A DNA stretch of 64,000 nt from Microvirga lupini. GTDB taxonomy: Bacteria > Pseudomonadota > Alphaproteobacteria > Rhizobiales > Beijerinckiaceae. A model generated the notes under the pieces. The model was given only the letters and a program-made list of their open reading frames with translations. It made no database searches and was not told the DNA's origin. The position numbers and the translations under genes are program-made. The stretch is from NCBI RefSeq assembly GCF_014191055.1, contig NZ_JACHWB010000004.1, positions 62,001-126,000 of the forward strand, read 5' to 3'. Below are positions 36,734 to 45,230 of the stretch, piece after piece (positions within the stretch are counted from its first letter, which is position 1; every line of letters begins with the position of its first letter).

Positions 36734-39700
36734 TCGAAGCCCTCAGCCCCGCCGGCACTGGCGAGCGACCATTCCTTCACGCGCGCCAAGTGATCGTATT
36801 CCGAGAAGCGCCGCGCATATTTCGGGAAAGGCCGCGAGAGATAAGCGGCTTCACCCTTGGCGTAGCGTACAATCATCCCCTCAAAGCGGCGGCGATGCTC
36901 TTCCACGATCTCCGCAACGGGACGCGTTTCCTTGCCCGACGGCCCGATCTCGCGGGGCTTGATCGGTTCGCGTCCGCCGGTGGTGTGGACGTAGATCAGA
37001 TCCGGCGTCTCCTTCGCCTTGGGCAGGCCTTTGAAGGCGCCTTTCATCAGCATCATGGCCTCCAGCGTGAGCTGCGGCGAGAAGCCGGCATAGACTTCCC
37101 GAATGCCGGGCGGCTGGCCGGTCTTGAAATCGATGATGGCGAAGCCGCCGTCGCGGCGGTGCTCGATCCGGTCGGCGCGGGCGCGCAGATGGAAGATGGA
37201 GCCATCCGGCAGCGGTACCGACAGCGATCCCGAGCGCTCCGCATACACATCCACAAGCGTGGGACGGCGGGCCTGCTCCCACACCACGAACTCGGTGGCA
37301 AGCCGCGTGAAGCGCGGCCACCATTCGGCATAGAGTTCGGGATAGGCTTCGGCGATGTCCGCGAAGGCGTCGGCGCCGAGCGCGAGCAGGATCTCCTGCG
37401 CATGTGCGGGCAGGGCCTTCGGATATTGCTCGGCGAATTGGCCCAGCACCTCGTGAATGATCGTGCCGCGATCCGCAGCGCTCGGCGTGACGGCAATCGC
37501 GTCGAGGGCGTCGAGCTTGAGGATGTGGCGCGCGAAGATGGAATAGGGATCGCGCACCAGCGTCTCGATTTCCGTGACGCTTAAACTGCGCGGGAACAGC
37601 GCCGGATCGGGCTTCGGCCGTGGGCGCGGTAGGGGCGGCGCGGGCTCGGGCGTGTCGAGGGTACGGGCGAGGCGGCGGTAAACCTCGCCGGCCTTCGTCA
37701 TCTGCTCCCACGTCTCCTTGCCGGTGAAGGCCTTGAGCCGCTGCAGGAAGCGCGAGGGCACCATGGGCGATCCATCGCGCTTGTGGGCGCGCGTGATCAC
37801 GACGTCGTGGGTGCCGAGCGCCTGCACGAAATCGTGCGCGGTCTGGCCGATGCGCCGCTCCGGCGGCATCAGCCCGACGCGCGAGCGCATGGGCCGGTTG
37901 AGGAACGCATCCGTCACCGTGCGCGGCGGCCAGGTGCCTTCGTCCAATCCGCCGAGCACGACGCGATCAACGGAGAGCAGGCGTGCTTCGAGCAGGCCGA
38001 GAATCTTCAGGCGGCGATGGGTCGAGCGCGGCGAGGGGCTTAGACTGCGCTGCTTGGCCAGCGCGTTGAAGAAGGTCGGGTAATCGACGAAGCGACCGCT
38101 AAGCGGATGGCCTTCCTCCGCGCGGATATCCGAGTGCTCCAGGTCGTCGAAGAGCGCCGCGAGCGCTTCCTTGGAGGCGTCGTCGGCGGATTCCTCCGCG
38201 TCGTCTTCAGGGCCAGCCCAGAGCTGCTCGACAGCCCGGCGATGGTGCTCCACCAGGCCCATGAGATCGAGCTTGCCCTCGCCGTGCACGGCAGGTGTGA
38301 ACGTCTCGAAAGCAACGCCGAGGCGCTGAAGCAGGTCGTCGGCGAGGTCCCAGTCGGTCTCGGTGAGGCGCTTCACCGGACGTGGTGCACGACGATCATT
38401 CTCAGAGCGTCGGCTCGCGAGCGCCGCGCGGATGCCATTAATGCCGAGAGCGGGCGCGGGCCCGCGCAGTACGCCGATCTCGAGCACGCTGGCTGCATGT
38501 TCAACGGTTTCACGCGACAAGCCCAGACGCACCATCGGATGAGCGAGCAAAGCGAGCAGCCGCACGGGCCGCAAGTCATCGGCCGCCGCTTCGGCGGCCA
38601 GTCGCGCAAGACGTCCGGCCGGGGTGTCGGAGAGCGGGATACCGGCGGAATCCTCCACGCTCAGGCCCCAGCGGGCGAGTTCCGCTGTCACGCGCGCGGC
38701 AAGAGCGCGATCAGGCGTGACGAGAGCTGCGGTCTTGCGGGGATGAGCGATGGTTTCGCGCAACGCGATGGCGATGGACAGCGCCTCTTCGCGCTCGTCC
38801 ATGGCCTCGATGATGGCGAGGCCCTCGCAGCCGTTGCGGCTCAAGGAGACACGATCCTCCGTCGAGACCAGCGACCAGCGGTCCGTGGTGTCTGCCGGGC
38901 GGAGCGCTTCCGAGAGCAGATGATTGCGCGCTCTCGCCGCCTCCGGCAGCTCACCTATCACGGTGACTGCGGAGCGCAGGATGCGCAGGTGCTTGTCGAG
39001 AAGGCGTCGGAGCGAGGCCTGCGGATGACTGTGCACGGGATCCGTCTCGTCGTCGCCGTGGCCGCCGATGGTGGACCAGCTCTCCTCGTCGAGATCGGTG
39101 TCGAGGCCGGGCAGCACGATGGCGCCTTTGGGAAGCCGCGCGATCACGCCCATGAGGTTTGCGGTGGCCGGCATGGAGCCGGTGGAACCTGCAACGATGA
39201 TCGGATGCTCCGGCCGCTCGCGGGTGAGGCGCCGCGCTTCCGCCTCCAGCAGGGCGTTGCGACGCTGCGCCGGATCGCTCGCCTGCCGCTCGGCCAGAAT
39301 GTTCGGCCAATTCTCGCTGGCGATCTGCACGAAGTGGCGGGTGATCTCGAAATACTTGGAGTAGTCGGCATCCACGGCCAGCTCGAGGGCATGCCAGTCG
39401 ATGCCTTCCGTGGTGAAGGCATCCATTAGGGTTTCGAGATCGCCCGCGAGGTTCACCGCATCGGCCGGCGAGGCCGGCACCATGAAGGGCACGTCGGGGC
39501 CGAGTTGCAGCAGCGCGCGGTCAACTTGAGCCGACCAGCGCTGCACGAGCCGTGTGAGGATGAGACGGCGCTCCAGGGGCGGAATCGGGGGTTTGAGGCT
39601 TGCGGCTTCCTGCAGCGGCGTGCCTTCCAGGCCCGTCAGTTCGAACTCGGCCTCGTCGGTTTCCCCCAAGGGCACGATGCGCGGCAGGAGCTGGGCCCGG

Positions 39701-39897
39701 CCGTCACCGCGCTCGGCAAGGAGCGCGATCAGCGCCCGGGTGGCGCGCCGGTTGGGAACATAGATCGTGATGTCGGCGAGAGCCGCTGGATCGTCGCTTA
39801 AGGGACCGACAAGACGGCCGTCGAACAGCGCGTCCACCAGGGTCGGCAGGAATGCGCAACCCGGAGGAATGGAAAAAACGCGCGGATCGGCTGGCAC
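36730..39897 (-). CDS. addB: Double-strand break repair protein AddB
   Basis: The 1055-residue partner of AddA. The N-terminal region is a degraded helicase (IYVPNRRATRALIALLAERG). The C-terminal PD-(D/E)xK nuclease is visible in GFAIIDFKTGQPPGIREVYAG, then SPQLTLEAMML. The alphaproteobacterial AddB lacks the four-cysteine iron-sulfur motif of Bacillus AddB, and none is evident here. It follows murU by 9 bp and overlaps addA, so the pair is co-translated. Confidence 0.95.
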   Translation of the reverse strand: MPADPRVFSIPPGCAFLPTLVDALFDGRLVGPLSDDPAALADITIYVPNRRATRALIALLAERGDGRAQLLPRIVPLGETDEAEFELTGLEGTPLQEAASLKPPIPPLERRLILTRLVQRWSAQVDRALLQLGPDVPFMVPASPADAVNLAGDLETLMDAFTTEGIDWHALELAVDADYSKYFEITRHFVQIASENWPNILAERQASDPAQRRNALLEAEARRLTRERPEHPIIVAGSTGSMPATANLMGVIARLPKGAIVLPGLDTDLDEESWSTIGGHGDDETDPVHSHPQASLRRLLDKHLRILRSAVTVIGELPEAARARNHLLSEALRPADTTDRWSLVSTEDRVSLSRNGCEGLAIIEAMDEREEALSIAIALRETIAHPRKTAALVTPDRALAARVTAELARWGLSVEDSAGIPLSDTPAGRLARLAAEAAADDLRPVRLLALLAHPMVRLGLSRETVEHAASVLEIGVLRGPAPALGINGIRAALASRRSENDRRAPRPVKRLTETDWDLADDLLQRLGVAFETFTPAVHGEGKLDLMGLVEHHRRAVEQLWAGPEDDAEESADDASKEALAALFDDLEHSDIRAEEGHPLSGRFVDYPTFFNALAKQRSLSPSPRSTHRRLKILGLLEARLLSVDRVVLGGLDEGTWPPRTVTDAFLNRPMRSRVGLMPPERRIGQTAHDFVQALGTHDVVITRAHKRDGSPMVPSRFLQRLKAFTGKETWEQMTKAGEVYRRLARTLDTPEPAPPLPRPRPKPDPALFPRSLSVTEIETLVRDPYSIFARHILKLDALDAIAVTPSAADRGTIIHEVLGQFAEQYPKALPAHAQEILLALGADAFADIAEAYPELYAEWWPRFTRLATEFVVWEQARRPTLVDVYAERSGSLSVPLPDGSIFHLRARADRIEHRRDGGFAIIDFKTGQPPGIREVYAGFSPQLTLEAMMLMKGAFKGLPKAKETPDLIYVHTTGGREPIKPREIGPSGKETRPVAEIVEEHRRRFEGMIVRYAKGEAAYLSRPFPKYARRFSEYDHLARVKEWSLASAGGAEGFE

Positions 39898-39906
39898 CTC
39901 ACACTC

Positions 39907-40641
39907 TCACTGCTTGCTGGCGGCAAGGCATCGTTCGGCCTCGGCAATCGCCTGAGGCTCTCCAACATGCAGCCACTGCCCCTCCAGGCACAAGCCGTAG
40001 AGACGGCCGTTGGCGATGGCGCGGTCGTAGAAGGCATTGGCCGAGAACGGTCCGTCCGGCGTGCCGTGCACCAGTTCCGGCTTCACGATGGCGACCCCCG
40101 CGTAGGCGAAAGGAGCGCTATCGTCGGACCCGCGACGGCGCAGACGGCCGTCCGGATCCTGGTGAAAATCGCCCCGGCCCTCGAATCCGATGCTTGTGGA
40201 TAACGGGGCCACGAGCATCAGGATGTCCATCCTGTCCGGATCCCAGGCCTGCACCAAGCGTAGCAGATTCGGCTCTTTGCCTTCGATCCAGAGGGAGTCG
40301 GAGTTGAAGGTTATGAAGGGCTCATTGCCCAACAGGGGCAGGGCCTTCTTCACGCCGCCACCGGTTTCCAGCAGCTCGCCGCGCTCGTCCGAGATGACGA
40401 TGCGGGGCGTCTCGCGGGTGCGCAGGTGCTCTTCGAGCATGTCGGCGAAGTGGTGGACGTTCACCACCGCCGTCTCGACGCCCGCCTCGTGCAGCTTGTC
40501 GAGGGCGAAGTCGATGAGGCTCCGGCCCGCCACCTTCACCAGGGGTTTCGGCATGGTGGCCGTGATCGGCAGCATGCGCTTGCCCAAACCTGCGGCGAGG
40601 ACGATGGCTTTGCGGGGCACGCGCGGAGGGGTCTGGGACAA
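39907..40641 (-). CDS. murU: N-acetylmuramate alpha-1-phosphate uridylyltransferase (MurU-like nucleotidyltransferase)
   Basis: The 244-residue sugar-phosphate nucleotidyltransferase has the signature AIVLAAGLGKRMLPITATMPKPLV, GGGVKKALPLL and FNSDSLW. Together with AmgK, encoded just upstream, MurU converts recycled MurNAc to UDP-MurNAc and bypasses de novo MurA/MurB. Annotated relatives are often called mannose-1-phosphate guanylyltransferase; pairing with an AmgK domain makes MurU more likely here. The start appears to be TTG at 40641, 9 bp after the upstream stop, with a poor ribosome site. A GTG seven codons later is the alternative. Confidence 0.87.
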   Translation of the reverse strand: MSQTPPRVPRKAIVLAAGLGKRMLPITATMPKPLVKVAGRSLIDFALDKLHEAGVETAVVNVHHFADMLEEHLRTRETPRIVISDERGELLETGGGVKKALPLLGNEPFITFNSDSLWIEGKEPNLLRLVQAWDPDRMDILMLVAPLSTSIGFEGRGDFHQDPDGRLRRRGSDDSAPFAYAGVAIVKPELVHGTPDGPFSANAFYDRAIANGRLYGLCLEGQWLHVGEPQAIAEAERCLAASKQ

Positions 40642-40650
40642 AGGATTGGC

Positions 40651-42237
40651 TCAGGATTCGGGAGGGGCTTCATCCGCGGGCGGGATGAGCCGCGGCAGAT
40701 GGGTCTCATACCAGCCCTTGAGCTTCCCCAGGGCCGGATGGGCGAGGTTGCGGATGAGGTAGGATTCGATCCGCGGCAGGTGTTTGAGGTAATGCGGCTT
40801 GCCGTCCCGCCGGTCGAGGCGGGCGAAGATGCCGAGGATCTTGGTGGCGCGCTGGCCCGCCATGATGGCGTAGGCGCGGGCGAAGGCCGACACGTCGAAA
40901 CCCGGATCGGCCGCCTTCCGGTCGCGGGCATAAAGCCCGATGAGCTTCAGTTCGAGTTCCGGCGGCACCGTCACGCGCGCATCCTGCAGCAGCGAGGCGA
41001 CGTCATAGGCGGGCGAGCCCAACACCGCGTCCTGGAAGTCGATCATGCCCACACGCTGCAGGCCTTCGCGCCCCGGCAGCCAGATCAGGTTGGGCGAGTG
41101 GTAGTCGCGCAGGGTCCAGGTGACAGGCGCGGAGAGAACCTCGCCCAGGGTCTCGGTCCAGAGATTGACGAACTCCGCCCGCACCGAGCCCGAGAGCTGC
41201 GTGCCGATGATGTGCGGCACGTACCAGTCGAGCAGCAGTTCCACCTCGATCAGAAGCGCCTCGAGATCATAAGCCGGGATCGTGTGGTCGATGCCATCAC
41301 TGACGGGCAGCACCTGCGGCAGGGTCTGGCCATGGAGCTGGGCGAGGAGGCGCGTGGCCTCCGCATAGCGGTCCGGGATCGGTCCGCTCTCGTCGGCGAC
41401 GGGCTCGGCGCCGAGATCCTCGATGAGGAGCAGGCCCGCCTCCAGATCCTCGCCGTAGATATAGGGTGCGCTGAAGCCCAGCGCCCGCAGGCCCTTGTCC
41501 ATGGCCACGAAGGCGTGAACCGTTTCGGCAAGCTTGGCGATGGTCGTGTAGGGCTTGCCGCGCCGCACGGCGGGCCCGATTGGGCGCGGCGGCGAGATCA
41601 TCAGGAGCGCGGTCGAGCCGTCGGGCTTCACGAGACGCTCGTAGGAGCGGATCACCGAGGCGTCGCTCATCATGGGCTGGCGCTTGGCATCACCCCAGCC
41701 GCAGCGCTCCACCAGGTTGCGATAGGCTTTCATGCGCTGGAGCCGGGACGCGAAGGCGCCCGTGCCGGTCAGCATGACGAGCCGGCCCTTGCCCTGGCCG
41801 CCAGGGGCGAAATCGAGGCGGATGTCGAGATGCTCCGGCTTCAGCGCGTCCTCGGCTCGCTCCGGCCATTCGACGAGGGAGATGGCGTTCTCCGTCATCT
41901 CGTCCCAGCCCAGCTCCACCAGCTCGTAGCCGCCGGACAGGCGGTAGAAATCCGCATGCACGATGGGGCTGCGCGGGCCGTCATAGACCTGCATCAGGGT
42001 AAAGGTGGGGCTCGGGACCTCAAGCTCCGGATCGCCCGCGAGAATGCGCACGAGGGCGCGGGCAAGCGTCGTCTTGCCGGCTCCCAGGCCGCCCGACAGG
42101 GTCACGAGATCGCCGGGTTTCAGCTCCTCGGCCAGGATGCCGGCGAAGCGCTCCGTCGCCTCGTGATCGGGAAGCGTCACGATCCATGCGGCCTGCATAA
42201 GTTCCTGATCGGGCATGAGGGCCAATCCATTCACCAT
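40651..42237 (-). CDS. TsaE-AmgK fusion: tRNA t6A ATPase fused to MurNAc/GlcNAc phosphotransferase
   Basis: This 528-residue protein has two parts. Residues about 15-165 are TsaE (YjeE), the ATPase of threonylcarbamoyl-adenosine tRNA modification: GGLGAGKTTLARALVRIL, SPTFTLMQVY and HADFYRLSG. Residues about 185-515 are an APH-like aminoglycoside-kinase fold of the AmgK type: LLLIEDLGAEP, the catalytic loop LRDYHSPNLIWLPG and VGMIDFQDAVLGSPAYDVASLL. AmgK phosphorylates MurNAc or GlcNAc at the anomeric position for the adjacent MurU. Start ATG 42235-42237 has AGGA upstream and lies 8 bp after divL. No frameshift or internal stop marks the joint. Confidence 0.9.
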   Translation of the reverse strand: MVNGLALMPDQELMQAAWIVTLPDHEATERFAGILAEELKPGDLVTLSGGLGAGKTTLARALVRILAGDPELEVPSPTFTLMQVYDGPRSPIVHADFYRLSGGYELVELGWDEMTENAISLVEWPERAEDALKPEHLDIRLDFAPGGQGKGRLVMLTGTGAFASRLQRMKAYRNLVERCGWGDAKRQPMMSDASVIRSYERLVKPDGSTALLMISPPRPIGPAVRRGKPYTTIAKLAETVHAFVAMDKGLRALGFSAPYIYGEDLEAGLLLIEDLGAEPVADESGPIPDRYAEATRLLAQLHGQTLPQVLPVSDGIDHTIPAYDLEALLIEVELLLDWYVPHIIGTQLSGSVRAEFVNLWTETLGEVLSAPVTWTLRDYHSPNLIWLPGREGLQRVGMIDFQDAVLGSPAYDVASLLQDARVTVPPELELKLIGLYARDRKAADPGFDVSAFARAYAIMAGQRATKILGIFARLDRRDGKPHYLKHLPRIESYLIRNLAHPALGKLKGWYETHLPRLIPPADEAPPES

Positions 42238-42245
42238 CGCTGTTC

Positions 42246-44813
42246 CTACTCGGCTGCGATGGGAGTTAGCGCAGATTGCGCGGATCGGCCATCGGACGGG
42301 GTCTCATACCTCTCGTTCGGGAAGATGCAGGTGACCGTGGTGCCCTGGCCTGGCGCGGACGCGATGTCGATGCGCCCGCCATGCAGCTCCACGAAGGAAC
42401 GCACGATCGATAGGCCGAGGCCCACCCCGCGATGACGGGTGCCGAGCGTATGGGTCTCGAACCGCTCGAAGATTTTCGCCTTGATCTCCGGTGGAATGCC
42501 GCGGCCCTGGTCCTTCACCTCGAAGATCACCTCAGCCCCGCGCTTGCGGGCCGAGACGCGGATCGTCTGGCCTGGCGAGGAGAAGCCAACCGCGTTGGAG
42601 AGCAGGTTGAACAGGATCTGGCGCACGCGCTTGCCGTCGGCGACAAACGTGCCGATGTCGTCCGGCGTGTCGATGACCAGGTGCAGCGAGGACTCGGCGA
42701 GACGATCCTCCAGCCCGCGCATCGCCGCCTCGATGGTGGAGCGGATATCGACGATTTCGGGGCTGAGTTCGAGCGAACCCGTATCGATGGAGGCGAGATC
42801 GAGAATGTCGTTGAGGATCGCGAGCAAAGCTGCCGAGGAGCGCATGATGTGGTCGGCGTAATCGCGCTGGCGCGGATTGAGCGCGCCCACGGTCTCGTCG
42901 CCGAGAAGCTGCGTGAACCCGATGATGTTGGTGAGCGGCGAGCGCAGCTCGTAGGACACGTGATGCACGAACTCGTCGCGCAGGCGCGAGGCGCGCTCCA
43001 GCGCCTCGTTGCGCTCGGTGAGCGCGCGCTCCACGTTCACGCTCGCGGTCACGTCGGTGAAGCTCAAAAGCGTCGCGCCGTCGGGCAGGGGTTGCGCCGT
43101 GCAGTCGAGCGCCGAGCCGTCATGCCGCTCGATGCGGCAGGAAAGCCCCATGCGCATGTCGGCGAGACCCGCCACCGCGCCGCGGATGTCGATCCAGGGC
43201 TCGTCGCGGGTCGCCAGCGGACGGCAGGCCTTGATCACCGTGTCGATATGCGGATTTGCCGCCGTCATCTCGGCCGCGAGACCCCACATGTCGGCGAAGG
43301 CGCGGTTGTGCAGCTTGAGGCGTCCGTCCGAGCCGAACACCGCAACGCCTTCCTTCAGGGTGTCGAGCGTCTCGCTCTGCACGCGGGTGAGCGAGTGAAC
43401 CTGCGAGGCCAGCTCGAAACGCTCGCTCACATCGTCGAAGAGATAGGTCACGCCGCCCTGAGGATTGGGATTGACGACTACGCGCAGGGTTCGCCGGTCG
43501 GGCAGGTGCCACCAGGTCTCCTGCTGCTCGACGGAACGGTAGCCTTGCAGGAAGTCGGTCTTCCAGGCGCGGAAATCTGCCTGTTCGGGGAGTTTCCTGG
43601 CCGCGCGAAGGCGGTCGAGAACCTCGCTGTCCGATGGACGCGACGCGAGGAACGCGGCATCGAGGCCCCAGAGACTCTGATAGGCGGAATTGCTGAAGAT
43701 GAGGTTCTGCGCGCCGTCGAAGATTGCAACCGCCGTGGGCAGCTGATCGAGGGTGCGCACGTGGGCGTCCATCTGGCGCTGTAGATCGGTGCGCACAGCC
43801 TCCAGCTCCGACACATCGACCGCGATGCCCGCGCTGCCGCCGGCCGTCGGGCGCTCGATGACGTCGAGCACGGCCCGGTGGCCAGCGACCACAGCCGTCA
43901 CACGACCGGAATAGGTGGTGCCGGAGAGGCGTTGGCGCCGCGCCTCGTCACGGGTCGGCGCGCTGAGGAGCTCGAGGGAGCGGCCGATGGCATCGTCGAG
44001 GTCGCGCGCCTCGACCGAGCGCAGATAGGCCTGGTTCGCCCAGAGGAGCCGGTCGTCCGCATCGCGGATCCAGAGGGGATAGGCGACGTCGTCGAGCAGC
44101 ATCGTCATGGAGCGCAGATCGCTGCGCGCCGTCGCCAGCTGTCCTTGCACCTTCAGGAGTTCGGCCCGATCCCCGGTCACGTCGCGCAGGCGCAGGATCG
44201 CCCGGCCGCCGATGGTGCGGCCTTCCACGTCGATGAAGCGTGTGCCGGTGCAGCGCGCCGTGAGGCGGAAGGCTTGGCCGCGGAGCTTGAGCTGCTCGAG
44301 AGCGCCTTCCACGGCGGCCGCATCGGCGGGGCTGAGCCAGGTGCCGAAGGCAAGCGCCCGCTGGGCCGGCGCATTCTCGCCGATGATGGACGGATCGCCC
44401 TGGAAGCGCGGTTCGCCGTCGCGACCATGCCAGCTGATCAGGAGCTGGCGCTCCGAGCCCATGAGGAGGGCCGCCAAGTCATCTGCGCCGCGCAAAGCGC
44501 TGAGCTCATTGCGCAGGGCCCATTCCACCCGGGCAGCGCGCTTGCGCTCCTGCCACAACAGGAGGGCCACGACGGTCGTCGTCGCGACAAGCCCCATGGA
44601 CAGGCTGAGATAAACGGTGTTGTGCAGGTTGAAGCCGTGCAGAAAGCCGAGGAGATCGGAGGCTTTTTCGGACAGCGGCTGCAGGAGGTCGTTGGCGAGT
44701 GCCGCCTGGGACGTGCCAGTGAGCAACATCAGGGATAGGGACGCACGGGCAGACCCGACGAGGAGGCTTCCCCCGTCTCCGCTGCCATCGTGACGCTCCC
44801 CAAGCCCGGCCAT
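42246..44813 (-). CDS. divL: DivL-type PAS sensor pseudo-histidine kinase (phospho-site Tyr)
   Basis: The 855-residue membrane kinase homologue has two N-terminal hydrophobic segments (about 20-40 and 65-88), then four PAS-like regions (about 130-215, 240-330, 355-465, 485-590), a HisKA region and an intact HATPase (NLLSNAVGFSS, DQGRGIPPEIKAKIFERFE, GVGLGLSIVRSFVE). The H-box reads HVSYELRSPLTNI: the acceptor His is replaced by Tyr (codon 42951-42953). This is the hallmark of Caulobacter DivL, which senses DivK and controls CckA and thus CtrA. The ATG 44811-44813 has GGAAGG upstream; a TTG at 44858 is also open. It heads the operon with tsaE-amgK, murU, addB and addA. Confidence 0.9.
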   Translation of the reverse strand: MAGLGERHDGSGDGGSLLVGSARASLSLMLLTGTSQAALANDLLQPLSEKASDLLGFLHGFNLHNTVYLSLSMGLVATTTVVALLLWQERKRAARVEWALRNELSALRGADDLAALLMGSERQLLISWHGRDGEPRFQGDPSIIGENAPAQRALAFGTWLSPADAAAVEGALEQLKLRGQAFRLTARCTGTRFIDVEGRTIGGRAILRLRDVTGDRAELLKVQGQLATARSDLRSMTMLLDDVAYPLWIRDADDRLLWANQAYLRSVEARDLDDAIGRSLELLSAPTRDEARRQRLSGTTYSGRVTAVVAGHRAVLDVIERPTAGGSAGIAVDVSELEAVRTDLQRQMDAHVRTLDQLPTAVAIFDGAQNLIFSNSAYQSLWGLDAAFLASRPSDSEVLDRLRAARKLPEQADFRAWKTDFLQGYRSVEQQETWWHLPDRRTLRVVVNPNPQGGVTYLFDDVSERFELASQVHSLTRVQSETLDTLKEGVAVFGSDGRLKLHNRAFADMWGLAAEMTAANPHIDTVIKACRPLATRDEPWIDIRGAVAGLADMRMGLSCRIERHDGSALDCTAQPLPDGATLLSFTDVTASVNVERALTERNEALERASRLRDEFVHHVSYELRSPLTNIIGFTQLLGDETVGALNPRQRDYADHIMRSSAALLAILNDILDLASIDTGSLELSPEIVDIRSTIEAAMRGLEDRLAESSLHLVIDTPDDIGTFVADGKRVRQILFNLLSNAVGFSSPGQTIRVSARKRGAEVIFEVKDQGRGIPPEIKAKIFERFETHTLGTRHRGVGLGLSIVRSFVELHGGRIDIASAPGQGTTVTCIFPNERYETPSDGRSAQSALTPIAAE

Positions 44814-45006
44814 GCCGTTGCTGCCCTTCCCGTGTTGGCGGCCTGACAACCAGGCCAAGTTGGATCAATCCCCGGCCGCGCCTTTCGACGCCTCCGAGGT
44901 CAACCGTCTACGCATGAACGGAACTGCCGGCGCAGGTTCGATGCCGAAGCACAGCCGGTCGATTCGTGTTCACCTTAGACCACCCCTGACTCCGCCAGGA
45001 AGAGGG

Positions 45007-45021
45007 TTAACACCGGCTTAA
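45007..45021. promoter_or_regulatory. CtrA-type site TTAA-CACCGGC-TTAA upstream of divL
   Basis: The 15-bp sequence TTAACACCGGCTTAA fits the full CtrA consensus TTAA-N7-TTAA exactly. It lies about 195 bp upstream of the divL start in a GC-rich stretch where TTAA is uncommon. Confidence 0.55.
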
Positions 45022-45109
45022 ACTTCCTTTGGAGAACCTGTGCGCAATTCGTCGAACCATATTGCAATCGGGTCACACACATGCCGGTGCGACACTCTGT
45101 CGATTCGTT

Positions 45110-45160
45110 CGAGCATTGGACCTAAAAGTGGACTTGCACTTTTAGGATCCATCCGATGCG
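45110..45160 (-). repeat. Half copy of dispersed family A repeat
   Basis: Read on the minus strand: GCATCGGATGGATCC, then TAAAAGTG / CACTTTTA hairpin arms and GGTCCAATGCTCGAA. It matches only the right half of the copies at 7507-7626 and 11638-11766. Confidence 0.7.
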
Positions 45161-45176
45161 CCAGAGCCGACAGACA

Positions 45177-45206
45177 AAGAAAAAGCCCGGCGGAGAGCCG
45201 GGCTTT
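45177..45206 (-). terminator. Rho-independent terminator of ahcY
   Basis: AAGCCCGGC and GCCGGGCTT form the stem (45183-45205). On the minus strand it is followed by TTTTTCTTT. Confidence 0.88.
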
Positions 45207-45230
45207 CGCAGCTCGTAAAGGTGAGGCCGA

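Larger units (their letters stand above)
44814..45230. other. Control region between divL and the ahcY terminator
   Basis: No gene in 417 bp. It includes the divL upstream region with a perfect TTAA-N7-TTAA CtrA site (45007-45021), a half copy of the family A repeat (45110-45160) and the ahcY terminator (45177-45206). Confidence 0.65.
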
